Below are positions 34,141 through 45,107 of a DNA stretch of 64,000 nucleotides, piece after piece. Position numbers and translations under genes: made by a program. The notes beneath the pieces are model-generated. The model was not told where the DNA came from and did not search any database. It was given only the letters and a program-made list of their open reading frames with translations. Within the stretch, counting starts at the first letter, position 1, and each line of letters opens with the position of its first letter. The DNA is from Acanthochromis polyacanthus (Eukaryota > Chordata > Actinopteri > Pomacentridae). The DNA lies in the NCBI RefSeq assembly GCF_021347895.1, contig NC_067118.1, positions 17,081,011 through 17,145,010 of the forward strand, read 5' to 3'.

Positions 34141-36029
34141 TTTTAACCAATCTTAAAAATGAAACAAACCCTTAAATCACAATGAAAATACTTCTGTTGT
34201 CACAATCAGTTATCCAGTTTATCAATTCAACTTTATTTGTTTAGCATCTTTCACACAAATGACAAAATTAAACAAAAGAAAAAAAACAATGCTAAAACTA
34301 TGACTAATACTCCAAACATACTTTAAAAAAAAACAAGATTTAACATGGTATTAAAATATATTGTGTCCAGGGGATGGAGGGAGTTTATTGAAGTCTTCTT
34401 GGGCTCACACAGTAAATCATTTAAAATAGAAACTTGACATTCAGTCTAAGGAAACTGGAGACTGCAGAGCTACAGAAGAACCAACAATATCTCCTGTTTT
34501 CTCCTTTAATGAGTTGACTCTTTTTGTGCTTTCAGACTAAAGAACTACAGACTCTTCACAACCTGCTCAAACTCTTCTTACAGGACCTCACCACACGGGT
34601 CAAGAAGGTTTCCGTCTCATTTCTACTCTGAAGCTCACCTTCTCCTGCTCAAACTGCTGACAAATGTTTCTGCTGCTCCAAAGTCTGGTCTCCAGAACTT
34701 CCTAAAAACTCTCAAAGTCTCTTCTGCTGCAGGTTGCTTTGTAGAACTGTTCCAGAAAACCTCACTAAACCACATGGAGGGGCCTCAAGATAGTCGTCCA
34801 AATGAAACCGTACAAAAACCAAACGCTAAAGTCTCCTGCAGCCTACCAGAGAACATCTTTAAACAGAGAATCAGGACAGGAACTCTTACCCTCTGAACAA
34901 CCAACGTTGGTTCACAAACAGGAATACAGAATGTGTCTGACCAAAAACCTCTAAAGACTCACTACAGCCAAGATAAAAACACAACTCAGCTGCACCAAAT
35001 CCCCCAATCACTGCACACATTAGCACCATGTGCTAACCGTGGCTAAAGAACCACATTTAGGACAACTATCCAGTACAAAGCCCTAAAACACACCAAGAAA
35101 CACATTAAAGATGATTTTACTACTGGAAGCTGCAAGCCAACGCCTAAAGAACAAACTAGAGCAGAGCCAAAGCCAGCTCAGTGGTGAAAACAAGCAGAGG
35201 AAATGTTTGACTGCAGACATAAAGCAGGAAGACACTGAGCTGCTCAGGTGTTCCTGATAACACCAAGCAGCCACCTGGACAGCCAATAGGAACACAGCTT
35301 ACTGGAAGTCCAGAGGGCTGGCTTAGTGAAGGAAATTTAGTTTAAAGTTGAAGCAGAAAGTTAACAAAGAAAGTTGAAAACCACCTTCTGATACCTGAAA
35401 TCTCTGAGTTTTCACACATAGAACACCTGAACATGTCAAACTGGTTTCATAGAGGAACCTTCACTGTAAAAACGTCATAGTATGGTGTGTTGTTCAAAAA
35501 ACATTACGACCCGGCTGTCTAGGGTGACACAAAACCAGGACAAATGCTAGTTTCCAGAGGGTTAGGCAGCTATTTATTTGAAGGAGTAAGTTTACAACAA
35601 CACAACATGTGAGCAGAAAAATCACAAAGTCTGTCTTTAGTTCAGCTGAAAATATTAGTTTCTGTCTTTTTATTGACCAAACTTTTCAGGAAGTAGATGA
35701 AGAATAATTAAAGCTCTCATGTAGAAGTCCACCTATTTTTGGATCCTTGTGGAGAGTTTAATCTTAGAGTTTGTAAAGCTGTTGATTTTTTAGAGTCACA
35801 TGTATTGTTTTGACATTTAATAGAGAGTTTAGCGTCTGATTGTAATTCTGTTCAGTAAATGGATGAAGATATGTTTTGTTTTTGCTTAAGCACTTTTTAT
35901 TGTTTAGTTGGCTGATGTAGTGAACTTGAAGCTGTTGAGTGTGTGCATTAGAATCCTCCAAGACAAATGTTACACAGTGGTTTCTGGAGTTATTTCAATT
36001 ATGCAGGTATTTATGGAAAATACTGAAAT
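34141..36029. other. unrecognised repeat-like filler inside the hAT-like element
   Basis: It contains TCAATTCAACTTTATTTG, a phrase frequent at fish retroposon ends, then moderately GC-rich sequence with many AACTCTTC, AAGTCTC and CTCAAA short words. No supported frames. The frame at 35,083-35,295 on the minus strand is unsupported. Confidence 0.4.
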
Positions 36030-37233
36030 AGGGGGGTACAAATGTAGCTGCAAGGGGACACAAGCCAGTGTCTTATTGTGCTGGTCCCAAGCCCGGATAA
36101 ATACAGAGGGTTGTGTCAGGAAGGGCATCCGACGTAAAACTTTGGCCAAATCAAACATGCGAATCAAATGTATGACTTCCATACCGGATCGGTCGAGACC
36201 TGGGTTAACAACGACCGCCATTGGTGCTGTCGACCTACAGGGTGCCGGTGGAAAATGGACTACTGTTGGTCGAAGAAGGAGGGGAGGAAGGTGTGTTTGT
36301 AGGAAGAGAGAGAAGAGGAACACCAAGAGTCTAGAACTGAGAGTAGGGACTTTGAATGTTGGAACTATGACAGGAAAAGGTAGAGAGCTGGTTGACATGA
36401 TGCAGAGGAGGAAGGTGGACATACTGTGTGTCCAGGAGATCAGGTGGAAAGGTAGTAAAGCTAGAAGTTTAGGAGCAGGGTTCAAGTTGTTCTATCATGG
36501 TGTAGATAGGAAGAGAAAAGGAGTAGGAGTTATCTTGAAGGAGGATTTTGTTAGGAATGTCCTGGAGGTAAAAAGAGTGTCAGATCGAGTGATGAGCCTG
36601 AAGCTAGAAATTGAAGGTGTGATGTTCAATGTTGTTAGTGGGTATGCTCCACAGGTAAGATGTGAGCTGAAGGAGAAGGAGAAATTCTGGTTGGACCTTG
36701 ATGAAATGATGCAGAGCTTCCCTAGAAGTGAGAGAGTTGTCATTGGTGCAGACTTCAATGGACATGTTGGTGCAGGAAACAGAGATGATGAGGTGGTCAT
36801 GGGCAGGTTTGGTATCCAGGAGTGGAACACAGAAGGACAGATGGTGGTTGACTTTGCAAAAACAATGGAAATGGCTGTAGTGAATACTTTCTTCCAGAAG
36901 AGGCAGGAATATAGGGTGACCTATAAGAGTGGAGGTAGGAGCACACAGGTAGACTAAATCTTGTGTAGATGGTGTAATCTGAAGGAGATCAGTGACTACA
37001 AAGTAGTGGTAGGTGAGAGTGTAGCCAGACAGCATAGGATGGTGGTGTGTAGGATGACCCTGGTAGTAAAGAAGATGAAGAGGGCAAAGGCAGAGCAGAG
37101 GACCAAATGGTGGAAACTGAAAAAGGAAGAGTGTTGTATGACTTTCAGGAAAGAGTTGAGGCAGGCTTTGAATGGTCAGGAGGTCCTTCCAGATGACTGG
37201 ACAACTACAGCAAATGTGATCAGGGAGACTTGA
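36030..37233 (+). mobile_element. RTE-type LINE, 5' part only
   Basis: It begins with a leader (TGTAGCTGCAAGGGGACACA, then GGTCCCAAGCCCGGATAAAT) seen at the start of RTE elements in fish, and carries the endonuclease frame. It stops after the post-endonuclease linker (DDWTTTANVIRET) and gives way directly to the terminal sequence of the hAT-like element. Reverse transcriptase and 3' end are absent. Confidence 0.75.
36172..37233 (+). pseudogene. RTE endonuclease (AP-endonuclease-like), truncated
   Basis: The likely start is the ATG at 36,172; the longer frame from 35,908 uses flanking sequence. Motifs of the exonuclease-endonuclease-phosphatase fold follow in order: TLNVGTM (36,352), CVQEIRWKG with the catalytic E (36,427), SGYAPQ (36,640) and IGADFNGHVG with the D and N (36,742). 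The C-terminal Q-H pair is in ARQHRMV after a stop codon at 36,955-36,957 that replaces the tyrosine usually found after QVD. The frame is otherwise open to 37,230. In intact RTE proteins this domain nicks the target DNA and a reverse transcriptase follows; none is here. Such ORFs are often misnamed craniofacial development protein 2-like. Confidence 0.8.
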
Positions 37234-37301
37234 GTAATATTATTTTGAAGTAGCGTTACTCTTACTTAAGTACAATTTTTTGGCTACTCTACCCACCTCT
37301 G

Positions 37302-37741
37302 GTTTTCACATGTTTGTGCTTCAAACTCATTTGTAATTTTGGCAGTGTGTTTCTGGTCATTATCAAGCTGGAATTTTCCTCTTCTTTAAAGCTTCTGTAG
37401 ACTGGGAATAATCTTGTTACCCAGTATTTTGTCATGCAACTCCAAATCCTCGCTCTCCCACATCTGTGCTTTACTGTCAGGACTATGCATTCACTGTGGT
37501 AGTCCTGACAAGATCCATACCAAATATGATGGGCTGCATGGGAGCCAAACAAATTTACTTGGTCTCATCTGAACAAAGAACATACTCTTAATATTCCCTG
37601 GGCTTCTATTAAAAGCCTTTTAACAGCTTTTAATCTTGCAATGTTGTGGTGAACAGTAGGCAACAATGCTTTTCTTGAATGCCATCCATATGGGTTGATG
37701 TTATGTACTGTCCCTTACACTGCCTGAGCTGTCACAGAATC
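37302..37741 (-). pseudogene. Tc1-like relic, middle piece (catalytic core)
   Basis: On the minus strand, 37,289-37,552 reads FGSHAAHHIWY and then VKHRCGRARIWSCM, matching the KHGGGSVMVWGC-type stretch that precedes the second catalytic D in Tc1 transposases. Further on, SSLIMTRNTLPKLQ corresponds to the decayed second-D region. It joins 29,855 when the hAT-like element is removed and is interrupted at 37,742 by a SINE. Confidence 0.7.
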
Positions 37742-38294
37742 TCCATCCATCCATCTATTCTCTATACACCGCTTTATCCTCACTAAGGTCGCGGGGGGGT
37801 GCTGGAACCTATCCCAGCTAACTCAAGCGAAGGCAGGAGACACCCTGGACAAGTCGACAGTCTGTCGCAGGGCTGCATATACAGACAAACAATCACACTC
37901 ACATTCACACCTACGGACAATTTAGAGTGATCGATTAACCTCAGCATATTTTTGGACTGTGGGAGGAAGCTGGAGTACCCGGAGAAAAATGGTAAATGGT
38001 CTGTATTTATATAGCGCTTTACTATACCTGCAAGGTACCCAAAGCGCTTTACATGATACATTACATTCACCCACACATTCACACACTGATGGTGGAAGCT
38101 GCCATGCAAGGTGTTAACCACGACCCCATCAGGAGCAATTCAGGGTTAAGTGTCTTGCTCAGGGACACCTCGAGCACGACGGGGCGAGGATCAAACCGGC
38201 AACCCTTCGGTTGCAAGACGGCCACTTTACCCACTGAGCCATGCCGCCCACAGAAAACCCACTGGGACCCATGCACAGGGAGAACATGCCAAGT
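37742..38294 (-). mobile_element. SINE, antisense, 5'-truncated and interrupted
   Basis: The same family as 23,115-23,475, read on the minus strand. The tail CCATCCATCCATC at 37,742 corresponds to the GGATG end, and the body runs to GGGAGAACATGCCA near 38,294, where the tRNA-like head is missing. It is split by the second SINE at 37,989-38,251. Confidence 0.75.
37989..38251 (-). mobile_element. second SINE family nested in the first
   Basis: Flanked by AGAAAA at 37,983-37,988 and 38,252-38,257; the uninterrupted SINE at 23,115 has a single AGAAAA at that point. On the minus strand the head is GGGCGGCATGGCTCAGTGGG followed by a B-box-like GGTTTGATCC. The tail is the AGCGCTATATAAATACAGAC-type end common in fish. 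The same head is seen at 56,137-56,337. Confidence 0.75.
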
Positions 38295-38309
38295 ATAGAG
38301 CACATGTCT

Positions 38310-38830
38310 GTCTGTTCCTCACACCTAAATTTTGCAAGTAGCTTACTTTCTGTGTGGTCATTTCAGGAGCATGACCAATGCAGCTCTGATTAGTGGCATT
38401 AAGGTTTAATCTATATCTCCTGATCAGTGCTTTAACTGTGTTTTGAGTGGCTTTTAGTTTCTCACCAGCTACTCTTCTTTTTATTTTTGTGGAGTCTCAC
38501 AGTCAGATTTTTCAGTTTCTCTGGCAATTCTTTTCCGCATAGAGCCACCATGCAGACGTGAAGGTAAGCAGTTCACAGGTCTAAAACTGAGAAACTTCTG
38601 GTGTTCATAGGACATTCTATAAACATGTTCATGCAGTTACAGGCTTATTGGAAATCATAGATGCACCCAGTTTAGTTTCACAGGTTTTCTATGTTGTGTG
38701 TCAGTGATCACACGTGTATTTCAAGTTTCTACTTGCTTGTATTTTGAATATAGTCTTTCGAAGGTGCTTGTTTTTGATTGTAAGAGGAAATTTTCTTATC
38801 AACTTCGAAACAATGCAATTGTTGAGAGAT
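38310..38830 (-). pseudogene. Tc1-like relic, 5' piece (N-terminal region and flank)
   Basis: On the minus strand this covers the transposase N-terminal region (about 38,380-38,560) and the 5' flank. The words GATCACTGACACA, CATGAACATG and TCCTCTTACAATC are shared with the relic at 45,805. No open frame survives. Confidence 0.55.
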
Positions 38831-39994
38831 GATGGATTTTAGAACATTAAATATTTAACTGATATCTGCTCTATTAATGGTTTCCGAGCAATGTCAATAC
38901 CTTATTGGATATTTCCCTTTAGGTAAGGTAATCTCCAGTGTAAGGGCAATGCACACATCTGGGTGTCATTAGGCCATAATTAACCTGCTACCCATCTAGT
39001 TTACCCATCTGCTGTGGTGGTCCCTCTACATATGGTCTGTATTTCCCTATAGGAGATGTAATGACCACCTTCTTAAAAAAATCTGCTGTAGTATGGACAC
39101 TCAGGGCCAAGGCAACAGCAGGCTGATGACAATAAGGGCAGGACAGAAGCCGGGGGGTGGGGGTGGGGGGTCGGTGGGTTGTCCACAAGTTGTAGCTCAG
39201 GCAGGCTATTAAAGTGTTAAGCAAGGACACAAAGGTGTGGTTGGTCTGTGGGGAGTTAAAAGGAAGGTATTCACTGAAACACGGTTGTTTAGATGACTTA
39301 TTATCACAAATGTTATGCACAGACAAAAGGTGGTTTTGCAGGAAAACACACAAAGACACAAGCTCCTGTCACAATAATTTCACAACTAGTAGTATAGCAT
39401 GAGCAAAAACACTTCAGACCAAAATTAGACTGAAGTCACGTACCCAGAGAGATGAGCCAAGCTTGACTGATTTTGCATCAGTGGGAATCCTACCATAGCA
39501 ACCAGGTGCCTGTAGTCAGCCTAGGAGTATGGAGAGAACAGACACACAAAGAAAAACAAGGAGCTCATGTCTCATCTCCTGACTGGAAATGACCATTTCA
39601 AATACAATATACACTCAAGCTCCTATATTGTTCATATTTATTGCCCCTGTGGTTTCTCAGTGCTCTGTTTGGGATACTACAAGGTAGAACAAAGCACCCG
39701 AAACCGACACATCATCAATGAAAAACTGACTGTTGTTGACAAATGTCTGACAGTCTTGGGCTGTTGATGATGCAACATTTCTACATCCTCATATAATCAT
39801 TATTTTAGACATTCAGTTGACATTACAGATTTGAAGGAGCAGTGGTTTAAATCAAATTGATCAAGGGCAAAAGTTCCCTGTGTTAAATAATACAACAACA
39901 ACCAAGTTAAAACAGATTCTCTCTAAAACACAGAGTTAAACATAAGAACAATAGAGGCAGCTAAAGAGACTGCCATTTTAAAATACTGTATTTC
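38831..39994. other. no gene seen
   Basis: AT-rich sequence with a G-rich run at 39,150-39,175. No supported frames. Confidence 0.45.
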
Positions 39995-40150
39995 TTGGGC
40001 ACCCAACGGGTTAAACAAGCGACCCATAAACAGGGGCTGTTAGTACAGATGCAGCGGTCATCGGTTTGAGTCTGACTCATGGTCATTTACTGCATGCCTT
40101 CTCCCCACGTTTCCTCTCTCTCTCTCCACTGTGCACAATGAGAGGTTTAA
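39995..40150 (+). mobile_element. tRNA-derived SINE fragment
   Basis: The head GGGCACCCAACGGGTTAAAC, the middle CCATAAACAGGGGCTGTTAG and the tail CCTCTCTCTCTCTCC match, in sense, the tRNA-like SINE seen antisense at 21,510-21,712. The B-box-like portion is decayed (GGTTTGAGTC). Confidence 0.5.
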
Positions 40151-40299
40151 ATGAAGAAAAAGAGCTGGCCTGACAGATCTTCCTCCAGAGAGTCGAGGTT
40201 GTGCTGAAATGCCGAGTCTGCTTTGTTTTGTCTCAGCCTCTACCAGAGAACCTCAGGCTGCATACAGGCTCATGCCAGCACTACAGACAGGTGACAAAA

Positions 40300-40720
40300 A
40301 CCTGAACCTTTGACCCCTACAGAGGGAAGATCTGATGGCCCTGTTATGCTGTGGGGGGCATTTTGTTGAAATAGTTTGGCCCACAAGTCTCCTTACAGGA
40401 AAAACACAGTGCAAATGAGTTGCTCTGAGTGATTATGCTCTCTTTCCTGCTGGGAGTGCTCTCTTTCAGAGCAATGCCTCCACCCATTGGGCACAAAGGA
40501 TCTCTGAATGTTGTGAATCATGTAGAATGACCTTTATAGTCACCAGGTCTCAACCCAGTTGAACAGATTTTGGTCTGTCATGTTAGACAACATCTCTACA
40601 GCTATCATTAAAATGCCAAATGAATGAATATCATTTGGAAGTGTGGTGCTCAACCCTCCAGCAGAGTTCCAGAGATGCAGCTGGTCCACTTGGGTACATG
40701 GATGTCACCTTTACATTCTG
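40300..40720 (+). pseudogene. Tc1-like transposase relic
   Basis: One frame near 40,330-40,370 reads PVMLWGAF (the VMVWG box) and, further on, ATGCCAAATGAATGAATATC lies in a position typical of the transposase C-terminal part. Multiple stops and frameshifts. It seems to be a different, older copy than the relics at 29.5 and 45.8 kb. Confidence 0.4.
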
Positions 40721-41079
40721 TTCCTCCTCATTCCTGTCAGTGAGGAATCCAGTCACTACCTGTCCTCAATCTGATATCTGCTCGTGCCAATAGTACAAGT
40801 TCTGTCACATCCCAGCTGCAGCTACGATGAGGAGGTGAAGACAATACAAGCTTGACATAAAGACCAATAGAGACATTAAAATAGCTTTTGAGAATTTTCT
40901 TTCTGCAAATAAGTGAGACATAAATCCGTTGAGAATTAAGCACTAGTTTGCATTGTTCTTTTATATGTTTTTTGTTTTTATGGCAGCATTGATCCTGTTA
41001 AATTTCTCCTAATTTTCTAAGATGGAATTTGAGCAGTTGAATTAAATTTATTGGTTTTCTGATACAGATTTGTTTCTTC

Positions 41080-41400
41080 GTCACAGTCCATAGGTGCTGG
41101 ATGGGGTTTAACCGTTTCTTTACCACTTTTGCGGTGTGTTTGGGGTCATCGTCTTGTTGAAACATCCAACTGTGTCCAAGATCACACTTCTGCTGATGAT
41201 TTTAGGTTTTCCTTAAGAATGTGAGGTAATTCTCCTTCTTCATTTCGTTTACGTTGTGTACAGCTCCAGCAAAACTGCTCCAGAGTATAATACTGCTACC
41301 TTCATGCTTGAGTGTAGGTTTGGTGTTCTTGGGGTTAAGGGCATCACTTTCTCTCTTTCAAACATAATGTTGGTTAAATGTGGCCAAATCGCTCAGCATC
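41080..41400 (-). pseudogene. Tc1-like transposase relic, antisense
   Basis: The plus strand contains GGATGGGGTTTAACC, GGTCATCGTCTTGTTGAA, CTTCATGCTTGAGTGTAGGT and GTGGCCAAATCGCTC, which are reverse readings of typical Tc1 transposase coding blocks (the QQDNDPKH region and the clause before it). No open frame survives. Confidence 0.45.
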
Positions 41401-43141
41401 TGTAGTCAGTCAGAATCACTCAGAAGAAGTGTACAAACAATAATAAACTCTGAACAAAACCTGAAATGGTTACAGTTTAGACTGGAGCTGTTGATTGTGT
41501 CTGTGGGATGTTGGATGATTAGAAGAGAACACTCTTGTCACATTCTCCCTTATCGTCTTAATTTAAAGTCTGATCTGGCAGATCTGTCTTTTTAAAATCC
41601 TAGCCCAGCACAAAGAACTTGCATCTCCTATAAACAGCATCTGCTCTTATTCCCCTGATATGTTAAAAGTGTAAGATGAAACTCGGGGTTCCCGTTGGGA
41701 ACACTGCTTTTCTGCACTCACGAAACAATAGCAGCAACTCCCTTCAACAAAACGGGACATTTTACTGGCACAGTCCACATCAGTAAATCCTCAGCAAACT
41801 GTTCAGCTGCTGCAGACTTTTTGTTTGTATGTGGAAAGAGAAGCAACCGATGCAGTGCAACTTGTTGATGGGACAACAGGTGTTTAGTGACAGTGTAAAC
41901 AAAGCCCTCTGGAATTGCTTGTTTCTTCCACCAGCATCAGAGTTAACTCGCCAAACTCTAAGCTACAGAAAGTTTACCACATTTTATGGTATTTTCCACC
42001 ACATTTGTTATTTTCAGAGGGCAAAAGGGCACAAAGACTGATAAGACATTATCATGGCATGTGACAAAAGAACAGCCTGAACAGCTAAGAGGGAGAACTG
42101 GCTTTGAGTTTCATGTTTTGACAAATATATATTAGAGTTTGTCTTACACTTCAGTGATAAAACTCAGGGATCAAATGAGGCCCTCCTGACTCAGGAAGCC
42201 ACACCTTGTAACAAACAGCTGAATCATGGACATGGCAGCAGCTTTGTGACAGTCAGGCTTTCACAGTCAGTGCATTTACATGTATGAATCAGGTCAAAGG
42301 CCCAGATGAGGCTCTAGATGATAAAGTATTTACAACTTTTTTCATTACATCCAACATACTACATGGACAAGAGCATAAAGATGCCCTGTCCACTATGAAG
42401 AAGGTGGGGGTAAAAGCCGTGCTTGGGGAGTCTTGTATTGTCACCACACTGCTGTTGCTGGCGCTCACCATAGCTTAAATTTTCTGCATTTTGTGTCCTA
42501 GATACAGTATTTACATAATTACTGGAATAATACTTATTTTTTGTAAATTGTGGTGTCAGTTTCCACTTTATTTTGCAGCCAATAAGCTCGGTCGTAACAC
42601 AGAGAAAGGCTGTTTTAAGTTTTTCAGTTCCTCCTGGGGGTCTCGGCAGAATTATCTTTGAATAATTGGTTGATATTGTAAAGTTTCATCTGAATTAATT
42701 AAACAAAAGGGGTTTTGGAATTAGCCGTGCGTGGTACTTTGTCTTCCAAAACAACACTGTAAATGTTATTTACCAAGCTCAAGCATGTGATAATACCTTT
42801 TTGAAGGTAAGTGATCGTAATAGTTTGGAAAAGTCTGTTAAACATCGGTCTTTCTCTGCAAAACATTTAAAAAGAATGTCTTTGGAAAATCACAATTGTT
42901 ATTTAAATGAGGACATATTACTGTATATGTAACCAGTCATTGAACGTTTTTTAAATTATTTTCTACAGTAAACTCTACCAAATTTTCTTTATGCTGAAAA
43001 AGAAGTCATAGAATTGTTTTTGTAACATTTGTCAAATCTCTGCTCTCCACCATAATGTGCAAACACATGGGTTTGTGTAAACAATGCAAAAGAAATTCAA
43101 CAGAACTCCTGCCATCACATTTTTCATTTATTGACTTTTCA
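41401..43141. other. no gene seen
   Basis: AT-rich. Frames up to 71 codons, none supported. Confidence 0.45.
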
Positions 43142-43150
43142 CCCCTCAAG

Positions 43151-43736
43151 TAGCCGAGCCGCGCTAGACCCATGTTTCTGAAGGCACAAGGGTCTAGGGC
43201 CGCTCGACAGGGAGGGAGGCGGGCTAAAAGGTTGTCTTTCAAATCACTCTGCAGCAATTGGGTAGGTATACAACCAATCAGCGCAACGAATAGGCTGACG
43301 TAGTTCCTAGAGCGCCGGCGGATTGTGGCTAAGTCCCATTAGCTTCCCAACCAGCGGAGCCAACTGGTATATTAAGGATTTGCCATATCCCGTCGGCATA
43401 AGTTCAAATACGTCTTTCTTCTCAATGAAACACTTCAGTCCTTTCAGTCCTTCTGTCCTTTGTTTATCTTTCAAGTTGAATTTTAGCTTCAAATCTTTAA
43501 GGACTGTGGCCAAAGCCGAGTCGAAAGATAACTGTTTATTGTGCACCGGTTGTTTCCGCAGAATCATCGCGCCTCTGTCGTCACTTCGTTACGCCCGCCT
43601 TCTGACTCTACACTTCATGGTGATTGGTCCGGCCAGTTTTAGGAGCATCCAGCCTCGAGCCTTATGGAGGGTAACTAGACCCACCCTGGCAGAGAATTAA
43701 ATTTGTTGTCGTGGGTTGTCTAGCGCGGCTAGGCTA
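43151..43736 (-). mobile_element. 586-bp DNA transposon deletion derivative carrying a RecQ-type ORF start
   Basis: The perfect 9-bp direct repeat CCCCTCAAG is at 43,142-43,150 and 43,737-43,745. The ends are inverted repeats of 19 bp with one mismatch: TAGCCGAGCCGCGCTAGAC on the left, and TAGCCTAGCCGCGCTAGAC as the reverse complement of the right end. Composition is clearly richer in CpG than its AT-rich surroundings, and it carries a short helicase frame on the minus strand. The superfamily is not settled: a duplication of 8-9 bp would fit Mutator, hAT, P or Merlin-like elements. It inserted immediately next to the MITE at 43,746. Confidence 0.8.
43307..43567 (-). pseudogene. truncated RecQ-type helicase N-terminus
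   Basis: This 86-codon frame starts 169 bp inside the right end of the element. Residues about 50-72 read KKDVFELMPTGYGKSLIYQL, which is a clear helicase motif I (Walker A, TGYGKS) in the RecQ/Werner style, preceded by an FNLKDKQ stretch that is the usual Q-motif area. After motif I the frame soon ends at NPPAL and no DEAH box or later motifs follow. The rest was lost by internal deletion of the element. Full-length versions would unwind 3'-5' DNA. RecQ-like genes in many copies are known in fish and cnidarian genomes, and this context suggests that some are transposon cargo. Confidence 0.7.
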
Positions 43737-43745
43737 CCCCTCAAG

Positions 43746-44080
43746 TACACTACTGCTCAAAAGTTTGGGATCAACTGGAAATGCCCTTATTTTTTTTTGA
43801 AAGAAGAGCATTTTTTCAATAAAGATAACATTAAAATAATCAGAAATACAGTCTAGACATTCCTAATGTGGTAAATGACTTTTTTAGCTGGATGATCTTT
43901 AATGGAATATCTACATAGGTTTACAGAGGAACATTTCCACTCCTGTGTTCTAATGCTCCAATGTGTTAGCTAATGGTGTTGAAAGGCTAATTGATGATTA
44001 GAAAACCCTTGTGCAATTATGTTAGCACATGAATAAAAGTGTGAGTTTTCATGGAAAACATGAATTATCTGGGTAGTGCA
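43746..44080 (-). mobile_element. Tc1-type MITE copy, minus orientation
   Basis: The ends are TACACTACTGCTCAAAAG on the left and GGGTAGTGCA on the right. The internal phrase AATGTGTTAGCTAATGGTGT is the reverse of that in the copy at 61,443. Some 35 bp of the family sequence are missing or changed. Confidence 0.8.
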
Positions 44081-44892
44081 TGTCTCCCAGACGTCAACAA
44101 GCAGCATTCACGTGCAAACTTACTGCCGCTTAACCAGTTTTTTTTTTCCCACAGTAATTAGGCAATGGTGTAAACATAGTGCGTGCGAACCAGTAAAACC
44201 TGCTGACAACCTGAGGCTGGAATCTGAGGCAGTGTGAGACGTGTCAGCCAGGGGATCCTGCTTCAAGCCACCCGAATCACTACCATCATAACAGGGCGGT
44301 TCTGTGCTTCCTTTGTGGCTCAGCTTTCCTGCTGGAGTTCACCACACAATGACTTTCCACTGGAACAGAAAATATCCAATATTGGAAAATAAGAGGCACA
44401 AACTGAAAAAAAAACAAAAAACTATTTAACACAGTGTTCATGTAAATGTGTTGGACATGAGAGAAGGTAAATGCTGATACCTAGATACAGGGAGAGTACT
44501 GAGGAAAAACAAGGTTTGACAGGAAGAGGCAGCCTCAGCTCACATGGGGGTAAGAGGGCAGCTCTGTAAACAAAGAGGCAATTATCATTTACATCTGACT
44601 TCCAGCTCCACGTGCAGTCCGCTGAAGAAAATGAAATAGGTATCAATCACACTGTGTGGGTCTGTGTTTGTGTGTGTTTTATCCAAAGCGATGAGCTCCA
44701 TCTGTGTATTGTGACAGAAAGCGGTTTGTAGGTCTAATAATCAGTGTAGCAAAAGGAGGAAGCTGCATGTGCCACTAGATGGTGCTCTCACCCTGTCCTG
44801 TCCACAGCAGCACAGCTAATAGAACTCACAAGGGATGGACAAAATCATACTAACACCGAGCTGCAAATGTTGAATATCAGGTGAAAACAGAT
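44081..44892. other. no gene seen
   Basis: Mixed composition between two MITE copies. No supported frames. Confidence 0.45.
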
Positions 44893-44899
44893 CCAAAGT

Positions 44900-45107
44900 G
44901 TATATCTACATAGGGGTACAGAGGAACATTTCCAGCAACCATCACTCCTGTGTTCTAATGCTACATTGTGTTAGCTGATGGTGTTGAAAGGCTAATTGAT
45001 GATTAGAAAACCCTTCTGCAATTATGTTAGCACGTGAATAAAAGTGTGAGTTTTCATGGAAAACACGAAATTGTCTGGGTGACCTCAAACTTTGGAAAGG
45101 TAGTGTA
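44900..45107 (-). mobile_element. Tc1-type MITE copy, truncated
   Basis: The right end GGAAAGGTAGTGTA and the body (GGTACAGAGGAACATTTCCA, CATTGTGTTAGCTGATGG) match the 61,443 family on the minus strand. The other terminus is missing at about 44,900. Confidence 0.8.

Larger units (their letters stand above)
29856..37301 (+). mobile_element. 7.4-kb hAT-like element inserted in the Tc1 relic
   Basis: The perfect 8-bp direct repeat GTTTTCAC lies at 29,848-29,855 and 37,302-37,309. The ends are CACAGGTGGGTAG on the left and the reverse complement CAGAGGTGGGTAG on the right, a hAT terminus widespread in fish. Subterminal regions differ (TAACGAGTTACATTTACTCC on the left, AAGTAGCGTTACTCTTAC on the right), as usual for autonomous-type hAT ends. 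The Tc1 relic's frame resumes on the other side, which confirms the insertion. No hAT transposase domain is found inside. The interior is filled with other repeats, so it is a decayed composite. Confidence 0.8.

Noticed and set aside
35908..36171. N-terminal extension of the RTE frame
   Set aside because: The upstream ATG lies in flanking and leader sequence. The ATG at 36,172 is a better start for the endonuclease ORF.
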